From the NCBI GenBank assembly GCA_033782935.1, contig JAWQEG010000004.1, positions 1,984,001 to 2,048,000 of the forward strand: 64,000 nt of DNA, read 5' to 3'. Origin of the DNA: Petrolisthes cinctipes. Lineage: Eukaryota > Arthropoda > Malacostraca > Decapoda > Porcellanidae. Under the pieces are notes generated by a model. That model saw only the letters and a list, made by a program, of their open reading frames with translations, was not told the origin of the DNA and did no database searches. Made by a program: the position numbers and the translations under genes. This document shows positions 1-12,538 of the stretch, piece after piece (position 1 is the first letter of the stretch; each line of letters opens with the position of its first letter).

Positions 1-4
1 ACAT

Positions 5-2502
5 GCTGAAAAGCGATATTTTAGGTGCCCAAAGTCAATATGTGCATGCATCTTCTGTACCCGTTTATATCTCAAATTCAGGCTCAAAACCCCGGAGAAT
101 TCGATATTTTTGGGTCCCAGAAACGATCTGTATATGCCTACTCAGTGCTAGAATATTTTCAAAATATAGGCCCAAAACATGCTAAAAATCGATATTTTAG
201 GTGCCCAAAGTCGATATCTCAAATTCAGGTCCAAAACACCCAAAAACTCGAAATTTTTGGGTCCCAGAAGCGATCTGTACATGCCTACTCAGTGCTAGAA
301 TGTTTTCATAATATAGGCCCAAAACATGCTGAAAATCGATATTTTAGGTGCTCAAAGTCAACATGTGTATGCATCTTCTGCACTCGTTTATATCTCAAAT
401 TCAACCACAAAACACCCGAAAATTCGATATTTTGGGGTCCCAGAAGCGATCTGTACTTGCTTACTCCGTGATAGAGTATTTTCAAAATACAGGCCCAAAA
501 CAAGCTGAAAATCGATATTTTAAGTGACCAAAGTCAACATGTGTATGAATCTTCTGCACCCGTTTATATCCCAAATTCAACCTCAAAACACCCGAAAAAT
601 CGATATTTTTGGGTCCCAGAAGCGATCTGTACATGCCAACTCAGTGCTAGAATTTTTTCAAAATATAGGCTCAAAACATGCTAAAAATCGATATTTTAAG
701 TGTCCAAAGTCGATATGTGCATGCATCATCTGTACTCGTTTATATCTCAAATTCAGTCTCAAAACACCGGAAAATTCGATATTTTGGGGTCCCAGAGGTG
801 ATCTGTACATGCCTACTTAGTGCTAGAATATTTTCAAAATATAGGCCCAAAACATGCTAAAAATCGATATTTTAGGTCCCCAAAGTCGATATCTCAAATT
901 CAGGCCCAAAACACCCGTAAATTCGATAATTTGGGGTCCCAGAAGCGAACTGTACATGCCTACTCAGTGTTAGAGTATTTTCAAAATACAGGCTCAAAAC
1001 ATACTGAAAATCGATCTTTTAGGTGCCCAAAAGTCGATAAGTAAATGCATCTTCTGTACCCGTTTATATCTCAAATTCAGCCTCAAAACACCCGAAAATT
1101 CGATATTTTTGGGTCCCGGAAGCGATCTGTACATGTCTACTCAGTGCAGGAATATTTTCAAAATATAGGCCCAAAACATGCTAAAAATCGATATTTTAGG
1201 TGCCGAAAGTCGATATCTCAAATTCAGGTCCAAAGCACCCAAAAACTCGATATTTTGGGGTCCCAGAAGCGATCTGTACATGCCTACTCAGTGCTAGAAT
1301 GTTTTCAAAATACAGGCCCAAAACATGCTGAAAATCGATTTTTTAAGTGTCCAAAGTCGATATGTGAATGCATCTTCTGTACCCGTTTATATCTCAATTT
1401 TAGGCTCAAAACAACAGAAAACTAGATATTTTTGGGTCCCAGAAGCGATCTGTACATCCCTACTCCTAGTTAGAATGTTTTCAAGATACAGACCCAAAAC
1501 ATGCTCAAAATCGATATTTTAGGTGCCCAAAAGTCTATATGTGCATGCATCTTCTGTACCCGTTTATATCTCAAATTCAGGCTCAAAGCACCCGAAAATT
1601 CGATATTTTGGGGTCCCAGAAGCGATCTGTACATGCCCACTCAGTGGTAGAATATTTTCAAAATATAGGCCCAAAACATGCTAAAAATCGATATTTTAGG
1701 TGCCCAAAGTCGATATCTCAAATTCAGGCTCAAAACACCCGTAAATTCGATATTTTGGGGTCCCAGAAGCGATCTGTACATGCCTACTCCGTGTTAGAGT
1801 ATTTTCAATATACAGGCCCAAAACATACTGAAAATCGATCTTTTAGGTGCCCAAAAGTCGATATGTGGATGCATCTTCTGTACCCGTTTATATCTCAAAT
1901 TCAGGCTCAAAACACCCGAAAATTCGATATTTGGGGGTCCCAGAAGCGATCTGTACTTGCTTACTCCGTGTTAGAGTATTTTCAAAATACAGGCCCAAAA
2001 CAAGCTGAAAATCGATACTTTAGGTTACCAGAGTCAACATGTGTATGCATCTTCTGTACCCGTTTATATCCCAAATTTAACCTCAAAACACCCGAAAATA
2101 AGATATTTTTGGGTCCCAGAAGCGATCTGTACATGCCTTCTCAGTGCTAGAATTTTTTCAAAATATAGGCTCAAAACATGCTAAAAATCGATATTTTAAG
2201 TGTCCAAAGTCGATATGTGCATGCATCATCTGTACCCGTTTATATCTCAAATTCAGGCTCAAAACACCCGAAAATTCGATATTTTGGGGTCCCAGACGTG
2301 ATCTGTACATGCCTACTTAGTGCTAGAATATTTTCAAAATATAGGCCCAAAACATGCTAAAAATCGATATTTAAGGTGCCCAAAGTCGATATCTCAAATT
2401 CAGGAACAAAACACCCTAAAATTAGATATTTTGGGGTCCCAGAAGCGAACTGTACATGCCTACTCCGTGTTAGAGTATTTTCAAAATACAGGCCCAAAAC
2501 AT
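5..2502 (+). repeat. Region 1: mixed monomers, no clear HOR
   Basis: Monomer starts: 5, 181S, 328, 504, 680, 856S, 1003, 1180S, 1327, 1503, 1680S, 1827, 2004, 2180, 2356S. S monomers occur every two to four units with irregular spacing. The part 504 to about 1060 recurs at 6231 to about 6787. No gene seen. Confidence 0.9.
181..327 (+). repeat. Type S monomer (147 bp), first of 73
   Basis: Half A lacks exactly 29 bp (positions 38-66): GTCGATAT runs directly into CTCAAATTC. The segment lost is bounded by ATAT on both sides in full-length copies (GATAT before, TTATAT at its end), so slippage or recombination between the two ATATs explains it. All S copies share the breakpoints. Starts of every S monomer are marked S in the regional entries. 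Variants with CTT, CTCC or TTC at the junction occur (for example 54027, 55891, 58889, 63216 and 4043). Confidence 0.95.
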
Positions 2503-4189
2503 ACTGAAAATCGATCTTTTAGGTGCCCAAAAGACGATATGTGCATGCATCTTCTGTACCCGTTTATATCTCAAATTCAGGCTCCAAACACCCAAAAACT
2601 CGATATTTTGGGGTCCCAGAAGCGATCTGTACATGCCTACTCAGTGCTAGAATGTTTTCAAAATTCAGGCCAAAAACGTGCTGAAAATCGATATTTTAAG
2701 TGTCCAAAGTCGATATGTGCATGCATCTTCTGAACCCGTTTATATCTCAAATTCAGGCTCAAAACACCCGAAAATTCGGTATTTTTGGGTCCCAGAAGCG
2801 ATCTGTACATCCCTACTCCTAGTTAGAATGTTTTCAAGATACAGACTCAAAACATGCTCAAAATCGATCTTTTAGTTGCCCAAAAGTCGATATTTAAGTG
2901 CATCTTCTGTACCCGTTTCTATCCCAAATTTAACCTCAAAACACCCGAAAATTCGATATTTTTGGGTTCCAGAAGTGATCTGTACATGCCTACTCATTGC
3001 TAGAATTTTTTCAAAATATAGGCTCAAAACATGCTAAAAATCGATATTTTAAGTGTCCAAAGTCGATATGTGGATGCATCATCTGTACCCGTTTATATCT
3101 CAAATTCAGGCTCAAAACACCCGAAAATTCTATATTTTGGGGTCCCAGAAGTGATCTGTACATGCCTACTTAGTGCTAGAATATTTTCCAAATATAGGCC
3201 CAAAACATGTTAAAAATCGATATTTAAGGTGCCCAAAGTCGATATCTCAAATACAGGCTCAAAACACCCGAAAAGTCGGAATTTTTGGGTCCCAGAAGCG
3301 ATCTGTACATCACTACTCCTAGTTAGAATGTTTTCAATATACAGACCCAAAACATGCTCAAAATCGATATTTTAGGTGCCCAAAAGTCGATATGTGCATG
3401 CATCTTCTGTACCCGTTTATATCTCAAATTCAGGCTCAAAACACCCGAAAATTCGATATTTGGGGTCCCAAAAGCGATCTGTACATGCCTACTCAGATGC
3501 AGGCCCAAAACATCCGAAAAATCGATATTTTAGGTACGCAAATTGAACATGTGTATGCATCTTCTGCACTCGTTTATATCTCAAATTCAACCTCAAAACA
3601 CCCGAAAATTCGATAATTTTGGGCCCCAGAAGCGATCTGTACATGTCTAGTCAGTGCTAGAATGTTTTCAAAATATAGGCTCAAAACATGCTAAAAATCG
3701 ATATTTTAAGTGTCTAAAGTCGATATGTGCATGCATCTTCTGTACCCGTTTATATCTCAAATTCAGGCTCAAAACACCCGAAAATTCGGCATTTTTGGGT
3801 CCTAGAAGCGATCTGTACATCCCTACTCCTAATAAAAATGTTTTCAAGATACAGACCCAAAACATGCTCAAAATCGATATTTTAGGTGCCCAAAAGTCAA
3901 TATGTGCATTCATCTTCTGTACCCGTTTATATCTTAAATTCAGGCTCAAAACACCCGAAAATTCGATATTTTGGGGTCCCAGAAGCGATCTGTACATGCC
4001 TACTCAGTGCTACAATATTTTCAAATTATAGGCCCAAAACATGCTAAAAATCGATATTTTAGTTGCCCAAAGTCGATATTTCAAATTCAGGCCCAAAACA
4101 CCCGAAAATTCGATATTTTTGGGTCCCAGAAGCTAACTGTACATGCCTACTCCGTGTTAGAGTATTTTCAAAATACAGTCCCAAAACAT
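2503..4189 (+). repeat. 10-monomer HOR (1687 bp), copy 1
   Basis: Monomer starts: 2503, 2680, 2856, 3033, 3209S, 3356D, 3514, 3690, 3866, 4043S. Each has a partner 1687-1688 bp downstream with the same type and private variants, for example AAAAGACGATATG in the first, GATATTTAAGTGC in the third, and GTACGCAAATTG after the D monomer. Copy 1 reads GATATTTGGGG where copy 2 reads GATATTTTGGGG in the D monomer. Confidence 0.92.
3356..3513 (+). repeat. Type D monomer (158/159 bp), first of 46
   Basis: Half B lacks 18 bp (positions 54-71, tgctagaatattttcaaa in the majority form), so ACTCAG joins directly to ATRCAGGCCC. Three sub-lineages are visible: GATGCAGG/GATGTAGG (most of 3-50 kb), GATGCATGCCC followed by ACAGGCTG (13.7-34 kb), and GATACAGGCCC (53-64 kb). 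Every D monomer keeps a complete half A. Confidence 0.93.
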
Positions 4190-5877
4190 ACTGAAAATCG
4201 ATCTTTTAGGTGCCCAAAAGACGATATGTGCATGCATCTTCTGTACCCGTTTATATCTCAAATTCAGGCTCCAAACACCCAAAAACTCGATATTTTGGGG
4301 TCCCAGAAGCGATCTGTACATGCCTACTCAGTGCTAGAATGTTTTCAAAATTCAGGCCAAAAACGTGCTGAAAATCGATATTTTAAGTGTCCAAAGTCGA
4401 TATGTGCATGCATCTTCTGAACCCGTTTATATCTCAAATTCAGGCTCAAAACACCCGAAAATTCGGTATTTTTGGGTCCCAGAAGCGATCTGTACATCCC
4501 TACTCCTAGTTAGAATGTTTTCAAGATACAGACTTAAAACATGCTCAAAATCGATCTTTTAGTTGCCCAAAAGTCGATATTTAAGTGCATCTTCTGTACC
4601 CGTTTCTATCCCAAATTTAACCTCAAAACACCCGAAAATTCGATATTTTTGGGTTCCAGAAGTGATCTGTACATGCCTACTCATTGCTAGAATTTTTTCA
4701 AAATATAGGCTCAAAACATGCTAAAAATCGATATTTTAAGTGTCCAAAGTCGATATGTGGATGCATCATCTGTACCCGTTTATATCTCAAATTCAGGCTC
4801 AAAACACCCGAAAATTCGATATTTTGGGGTCCCAGAAGTGATCTGTACATGCCTACTTAGTGCTAGAATATTTTCCAAATATAGGACCAAAACATGTTAA
4901 AAATCGATATTTAAGGTGCCCAAAGTCGATATCTCAAATTCAGGCTCAAAACACCCGAAAAGTCGGTATTTTTGGGTCCCAGAAGCGATCTGTACATCCC
5001 TACTCCTAGTTAGAATGTTTTCAAGATACAGACCCAAAACATGCTCAAAATCGATATTTTAGGTGCCCAAAAGTCGATATGTGCATGCATCTTCTGTACC
5101 CGTTTATATCTCAAATTCAGGCTCAAAACACCCGAAAATTCGATATTTTGGGGTCCCAAAAGCGATCTGTACATGCCTACTCAGATGCAGGCCCAAAACA
5201 TCCGAAAAATCGATATTTTAGGTACGCAAATTGAACATGTGTATGCATCTTCTGCACTTGTTTATATCTCAAATTCAACCTCAAAACACCCGAAAATTCG
5301 ATAATTTTGGGCCCCAGAAGCGATCTGTACATGTCTAGTCAGTGCTAGAATGTTTTCAAAATATAGGCTCAAAACATTCTAAAAATCGATATTTTAAGTG
5401 TCCAAAGTCGATATGTGCATGCATCATCTGTACCCGTTTATATCTCAAATTCAGGCTCAAAACACCCGAAAATTCGGCATTTTTGGGTCCTAGAAGCGAT
5501 CTGTACATCCCTACTCCTAGTAAAAATGTTTTCAAGATACAGACCCAAAACATGCTCAAAATCGATATTTTAGGTGCCCAAAAGTCGATATGAGCATGCA
5601 TCTTCTGTACCCGTTTATATCTCAAATTCAGGCTCAAAAAACCCGAAAATTCGATATTTTGGGGTCCCAGAAGCAAACTGTACATGCCTACTCAGTGCTA
5701 CAATATTTTCAAATTATAGGCCCAAAACATGCTAAAAATCGATATTTTAGTTGCCCAAAGTCGATATTTCAAATTCACGCCCAAAACACCCGAAAATTCG
5801 ATATTTTGGGGTCCCAGAAGCGAACTGTACATGCCTACTCCGTGTTAGAGTATTTTCAAAATATAGGCCCAAAACAT
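4190..5877 (+). repeat. 10-monomer HOR (1688 bp), copy 2
   Basis: Monomer starts: 4190, 4367, 4543, 4720, 4896S, 5043D, 5202, 5378, 5554, 5731S. It directly abuts copy 1. The match ends at 5878, where a different full-length monomer (GTCAGTATG) starts. Confidence 0.92.
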
Positions 5878-7435
5878 GCTAAAAATCGATATTTTAGGTG
5901 CCCAAAGTCAGTATGTGCATGCATCTTCTGTACCCGTTTATATCTCAAATTCAGGCTCAAAATACCCGAAAATTCGGCATTTTTGGGTCCTAAAAGCAAT
6001 CTGTACATGCCTACTCCTAGTTAGAATATTTTCAAGATACAGACCCAAAACATGCTCAAAATCGATATTTTAGGTGCCCAAAAGTCGATATGTGCATGCA
6101 TCTTCTGTACCCGTTTATATCTCAAATTCAGGATCAAAACACCCGAAAATTCGATATTTTGGGGTCCCAGAAGCGATCTGTACATGCCTAATCCTAGTTA
6201 GAGTATTTTCAAAATACAGGCCCAAAACAAGCTGAAAATCGATATTTTAGGTGACCAAAGTCAACATGTGTATGAATCTTCTGCACCCGTTTATATCCCA
6301 AATTCAACCTCAAAACACCCGAAAAATCGATATTTTTGGGTCCCAGAAGCAATCTGTACATGCCTACTCAGTGCTAGAATTTGTTCAAAATATAGGCTCA
6401 AAACATGCTAAAAATCGATATTTTAAGTGTCCAAAGTCGATATGTGCATGCATCATCTTTACTCGTTTATATCTCAAATTCAGTCTCAAAACACCCGAAA
6501 ATTCGATATTTTGGGGTCCCAGAGGTGATCTGTACATGCCTACTTAGTGCTAGAATATTTTCAAAATATAGGCCCAAAACATGCTAAAAATCGATATTTT
6601 AGGTCCCCAAAGTCGATATCTCAAATTCAGGCCCAAAACACCCGTAAATTCGATAATTTGGGGTCCCAGAAGCGAACTGTACATGCCTACTCAGTGTTAG
6701 AGTATTTTCAAAATACAGGCTCAAAACATACTGAAAATCGATCTTTTAGGTGCCCAAAAGTCGATAAGTAAATGCATCTTCTGTACCCGTTTATATCCCA
6801 AATTTATCCTCAAAACACCCGAAAATTCGATATTTTTAGGTCCCAGAAGCGATCTGTAGATGCCTACTCAGTGCTTGATTTTTTTCAAAATATAGGCTCA
6901 AAACATGCTAAAAATCGATATCATAAGTGTCCAAAGTCGATATGTGCATGCATCATCTGTACCCGTTTATATCTCAAATTCAGGCTCAAAACACCCGAAA
7001 ATTCGATATTTTTGGGTCCCAGAAGTGATCTGTAGATGCCTACTCAGTGCATGATTTTTTTCAAAATATAGGCTCAAAACATGCTAAAAATCGATATCAT
7101 AAGTGTCCAAAGTCGATATGTACATGCATCATCGGTACCCGTTTATATCTCAAATTCAGGCTCAAAACACCCGAAAATTTTGTATTTTTGGGTCCCAGAA
7201 GCGATCTGTACATCCCTACTCCTAGTTAGAATGTTTTGAAGATACAGACCCAAAACATGCTCAAAATCGATATTTTAGGTGCCCAAAAGTCGATATGTGC
7301 ATGCATCTTCTGTATCCGTTTATATCTCAAATTCAGACTCAAAACACCCGAAAATTCGATATTTTGGGGTCCCAGAAGCGATCTGTACATGCCTACTCAG
7401 TGCTAAAATATTTTCAAAATATAGGCCCAAAACAT
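5878..7435 (+). repeat. Region 3: mixed monomers with a copy of part of region 1
   Basis: Monomer starts: 5878, 6054, 6231, 6407, 6583S, 6730, 6907, 7083, 7259. The monomers at 6231, 6407, 6583S and the first part of 6730 match 504, 680, 856S and 1003 (offset 5727 bp), including the private GGTCCCCAAAG and GATAAGTAAATGC variants. The monomers at 6907 and 7083 are a near-identical tandem pair (GATATCATAAGTG, ATGATTTTTTTC). Confidence 0.88.
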
Positions 7436-9448
7436 GCTAAAAATCGATATTTTTGGTGCCCAAAGTCGATATCTCAAATTCAGGCCAAAAAACACCCAAA
7501 AAATCGATATTTTGGGGCCCCAGAAGCGATTTGTACATGCCTACTGCGTGTTAGAGTATTTTCAATATAGAGGCCCAAAACATACTGAAAATCGATCTTT
7601 TAGGTGCCCAAAAGTCGATATGTGCATGCATCTTCTGTACCCGTTTATATCTCAAATTCATGCTCAAAACACCCAAAAATTCGATATTGTGGGGTCCCAA
7701 AAGCGATCTGTACATGCCTACTCAGATGTAGGCCCAAAACATGCTAAAAATCGATATTTTAGGTACCCAAATTGAACACGTGTATGCATCTTCTGTACTC
7801 GTTTATATCTCAAATTCAACCTCAAAACACCCGAAAATTAGATAATTTTGGGTCCCAGAAACGATCTGTACATGTCTAGTCAGTGCTAGAATGTTTTCAA
7901 AATATAGGCTTAAAACATGCTAAAAATCGATATTTTAAGTGTCCAAAGTCGATATGTGCATGCATCATCTGTACCCGTTTATATCTCAAATTCAGGCTCA
8001 AAACACCCGAAAATTCGGCATTTTTGGGTCCTAGAAGCGATCTCTACATCCCTACTCCTAGTAAAAATGTTTTCAAGATACAGACCCAAAACATGCTCAA
8101 AATCGATATTTTAGGTGCCCAAAAGTCGATATGTGCATGCATCTTCTGTACCCGTTTATATCTCAAATTCAGGCTCAAAACACCCGAAAATTCGATATTT
8201 TGGGGTCCCAGAAGCGATCTGTACATGCCTACTTAGTGCTAGAATATTATCAAAATATAGGCCCAAAACATGCTAAAAATCGATATTTTAGGTGCCCAAA
8301 GTCGATATTTCAAATTCAGGCCCAAAACACCCGAAAATTCGATATTTTGGGGTCCCAGAAGCGAACTTTACATGCCTACTCCGTATTAGAGTATTTTCAA
8401 AATACAGGCCCAAAACATACTGAAAATCGATCCTTTAGGTGCCCAAATGTCGATATGTGCATGCATCTTCTGTACCCGTTTATATCTCAAATTCAGGCTC
8501 CAAACACCCAAAAACTCGATATTTTGGGGTCCCAGAAGCGATCTGTACATGCCTACTCAGTGCTAGAATGTTTTCAAAATACAGGCCAAAAACGTGCTGA
8601 AAATCGATATTTTAAGTGTCCAAAGTGGATATGTTCATGCATCTTCTGTACCCGTTTATATCTCAAATTCAGGCTCAAAACACCCGAAAATTTTGTATTT
8701 TTGGGTCCCAGAAGCGATCTGTACATCCCTACTCCAAGTTAGAATGTTTTCAAGATACAGACCCAAAACATGCTCAAAATCGATATTTTAGGTGCCCAAA
8801 TGTCGATATGTGCATGCATCTTCTGTACCCGTATATATCTCAAATTCAGGCTCCAAACACCCAAAAACTCGATATTTTGGGGTCCCAGAAGCGATCTGTA
8901 CATGCCTACTCAGTGCTAGAATATTTTCAAAATATAGGCCCAAAACATGCTAAAAATCGATATTTTAGGTGCCCAAAGTCGATATCTCAAATTCAGGCCA
9001 AAAACACCCAAAAATTCGATATTTTGGGGTCCCAGAAGCGATCTGTACATGCCTACTCCGTGTTAGAGTACTTTCAATATACAGGCCCAAAACATACTGA
9101 AAATCGATCCTTTAGGTGCCCAAATGTCGATATGTGCATGCATCTTCTGTACCCGTATATATCTCAAATTCAGGCTCCAAACACCCAAAAACTCGATATT
9201 TTGGGGTCCCAGAAGCGATCTGTACATGCCTACTCAGTGCTAGAGTGTTTTCAAAATACAGGCCAAAAACGTGCTGAAAATCGATATTTTAATTGTCCAA
9301 AGTCGATATGTGCATTCATCTTCTGTACCCGTTTATATCTCAAATTCAGGCTCAAAACACCCGAAAATTCGGTATTTTTGGGTCTCAGAAGCGATCTGTA
9401 CATCCCTACTCCTAGTTAGAATGTTTTGAAGATACAGACCCAAAACAT
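7436..9448 (+). repeat. Super-repeat, copy 0: head section
   Basis: Monomer starts: 7436S, 7584D, 7743, 7919, 8095, 8272S, 8419, 8596, 8772, 8949S, 9096, 9273. The order and lengths of the first ten match 17949-19607 one for one. Diagnostic variants are CAATATAGAGGCCC before the D monomer, GATATTGTGGGG inside it and GAACACGTGTATGC after it. The last monomers lead into the 1030-bp HOR. Confidence 0.85.
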
Positions 9449-10478
9449 GCTCAAAATCGATATTTTAAGTGCCCAAAAGTCGATATGTGCATGCATCTTC
9501 TGTACCCGTTAATATCTCAAATTCAGGCTCAAAACACCCGAAAATTCGATATTTTGGGGTCCCAGAAGCGATCTGTACATGCCTACTCAGTGCTAGAATA
9601 TTTTCAAAATATAGGCCCAAAACATGCTAAAAATCGATATTTTAGGTGCCCAAAGTCGATATCTCAAATTCAGGCCAAAAACACCCAAAAATTCGATATT
9701 TTGGGGTCCCAGAAGCGATCTGTACATGCCTACTCCGTGTTAGAGTACTTTCAATATACAGGCCCAAAACATACTGAAAATCGATCCTTTAGGTGCCCAA
9801 ATGTCGATATGTGCATGCATCTTCTGTACCCGTTTATATCTCAAATTCAGGCTCCAAACACCCAAAAACTCGATATTTTGGGGTCCCAGAAGCGATCTGT
9901 ACATGCCTACTCAGTGCTAGAATGTTTTCAAAATACAGGCCAAAAACGTGCTGAAAATCGATATTTTAAGTGTCCAAAGTGGATATGTTCATGCATCTTC
10001 TGTACCCGTTTATATCTCAAATTCAGGCTCAAAACACCCGAAAATTTTGTATTTTTGGGTCCCAGAAGCGATCTGTACATCCCTACTCCTAGTTAGAATG
10101 TTTTCAAGATACAGACCCAAAACATGCTCAAAATCGATATTTTAGGTGCCCAAATGTCGATATGTGCATGCATCTTCTGTACCCGTATATATCTCAAATT
10201 CAGGCTCCAAACACCCAAAAACTCGATATTTTGGGGTCCCAGAAGCGATCTGTACATGCCTACTCAGTGCTAGAGTGTTTTCAAAATACAGGCCAAAAAC
10301 GTGCTGAAAATCGATATTTTAATTGTCCAAAGTCGATATGTGCATTAATCTTCTGTACCCGTTTATATCTCAAATTCAGGCTCAAAACACCCGAAAATTC
10401 GGTATTTTTGGGTCTCAGAAGCGATCTGTACATCCCTACTCCTAGTTAGAATGTTTTGAAGATACAGACCCAAAACAT
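9449..10478 (+). repeat. 6-monomer HOR (1030 bp), copy 1
   Basis: Monomer starts: 9449, 9626S, 9773, 9950, 10126, 10303 (177+147+177+176+177+176). Private markers are CCGTTAATATC (1st), GTACTTTCAATATAC (2nd), GATCCTTTAG (3rd), AAGTGGATATGTTC (4th), CCCGTATATATC (5th) and AATTGTCCAAAG with GTGCATTAATC (6th; the other copies read GTGCATTCATC). Confidence 0.97.
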
Positions 10479-11508
10479 GCTCAAAATCGATATTTTAAGT
10501 GCCCAAAAGTCGATATGTGCATGCATCTTCTGTACCCGTTAATATCTCAAATTCAGGCTCAAAACACCCGAAAATTCGATATTTTGGGGTCCCAGAAGCG
10601 ATCTGTACATGCCTACTCAGTGCTAGAATATTTTCAAAATATAGGCCCAAAACATGCTAAAAATCGATATTTTAGGTGCCCAAAGTCGATATCTCAAATT
10701 CAGGCCAAAAACACCCAAAAATTCGATATTTTGGGGTCCCAGAAGCGATCTGTACATGCCTACTCCGTGTTAGAGTACTTTCAATATACAGGCCCAAAAC
10801 ATACTGAAAATCGATCCTTTAGGTGCCCAAATGTCGATATGTGCATGCATCTTCTGTACCCGTTTATATCTCAAATTCAGGCTCCAAACACCCAAAAACT
10901 CGATATTTTGGGGTCCCAGAAGCGATCTGTACATGCCTACTCAGTGCTAGAATGTTTTCAAAATACAGGCAAAAAACGTGCTGAAAATCGATATTTTAAG
11001 TGTCCAAAGTGGATATGTTCATGCATCTTCTGTACCCGTTTATATCTCAAATTCAGGCTCAAAACACCCGAAAATTTTGTATTTTTGGGTCCCAGAAGCG
11101 ATCTGTACATCCCTACTCCTAGTTAGAATGTTTTCAAGATACAGACCCAAAACATGCTCAAAATCGATATTTTAGGTGCCCAAATGTCGATATGTGCATG
11201 CATCTTCTGTACCCGTATATATCTCAAATTCAGGCTCCAAACACCCAAAAACTCGATATTTTGGGGTCCCAGAAGCGATCTGTACATGCCTACTCAGTGC
11301 TAGAGTGTTTTCAAAATACAGGCCAAAAACGTGCTGAAAATCGATATTTTAATTGTCCAAAGTCGATATGTGCATTCATCTTCTGTACCCGTTTATATCT
11401 CAAATTCAGGCTCAAAACACCCGAAAATTCGGTATTTTTGGGTCTCAGAAGCGATCTGTACATCCCTACTCCTAGTTAGAATGTTTTGAAGATACAGACC
11501 CAAAACAT
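10479..11508 (+). repeat. 6-monomer HOR (1030 bp), copy 2
   Basis: Monomer starts: 10479, 10656S, 10803, 10980, 11156, 11333. Reading by eye, the only differences from copy 3 that I noticed are in the run ahead of ACGTG (CAGGCAAAAAACGTG instead of CAGGCCAAAAACGTG). Confidence 0.97.
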
Positions 11509-12538
11509 GCTCAAAATCGATATTTTAAGTGCCCAAAAGTCGATATGTGCATGCATCTTCTGTACCCGTTAATATCTCAAATTCAGGCTCAAAACACCCG
11601 AAAATTCGATATTTTGGGGTCCCAGAAGCGATCTGTACATGCCTACTCAGTGCTAGAATATTTTCAAAATATAGGCCCAAAACATGCTAAAAATCGATAT
11701 TTTAGGTGCCCAAAGTCGATATCTCAAATTCAGGCCAAAAACACCCAAAAATTCGATATTTTGGGGTCCCAGAAGCGATCTGTACATGCCTACTCCGTGT
11801 TAGAGTACTTTCAATATACAGGCCCAAAACATACTGAAAATCGATCCTTTAGGTGCCCAAATGTCGATATGTGCATGCATCTTCTGTACCCGTTTATATC
11901 TCAAATTCAGGCTCCAAACACCCAAAAACTCGATATTTTGGGGTCCCAGAAGCGATCTGTACATGCCTACTCAGTGCTAGAATGTTTTCAAAATACAGGC
12001 CAAAAACGTGCTGAAAATCGATATTTTAAGTGTCCAAAGTGGATATGTTCATGCATCTTCTGTACCCGTTTATATCTCAAATTCAGGCTCAAAACACCCG
12101 AAAATTTTGTATTTTTGGGTCCCAGAAGCGATCTGTACATCCCTACTCCTAGTTAGAATGTTTTCAAGATACAGACCCAAAACATGCTCAAAATCGATAT
12201 TTTAGGTGCCCAAATGTCGATATGTGCATGCATCTTCTGTACCCGTATATATCTCAAATTCAGGCTCCAAACACCCAAAAACTCGATATTTTGGGGTCCC
12301 AGAAGCGATCTGTACATGCCTACTCAGTGCTAGAGTGTTTTCAAAATACAGGCCAAAAACGTGCTGAAAATCGATATTTTAATTGTCCAAAGTCGATATG
12401 TGCATTCATCTTCTGTACCCGTTTATATCTCAAATTCAGGCTCAAAACACCCGAAAATTCGGTATTTTTGGGTCTCAGAAGCGATCTGTACATCCCTACT
12501 CCTAGTTAGAATGTTTTGAAGATACAGACCCAAAACAT
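11509..12538 (+). repeat. 6-monomer HOR (1030 bp), copy 3
   Basis: Monomer starts: 11509, 11686S, 11833, 12010, 12186, 12363. It appears to be the majority form of the unit. Confidence 0.97.

Noticed and set aside
8616..9419. Longest open reading frame (267 codons), and more than 200 others of 60-203 codons on the plus strand
   Set aside because: They repeat because the monomer repeats. The 176-bp period is not a multiple of three, so reading passes through the same DNA in different frames. Indels of 29, 18, 16, 1 and 2 bp are tolerated and starts and stops fall at fixed satellite motifs. No codon-position bias or known domain is seen.
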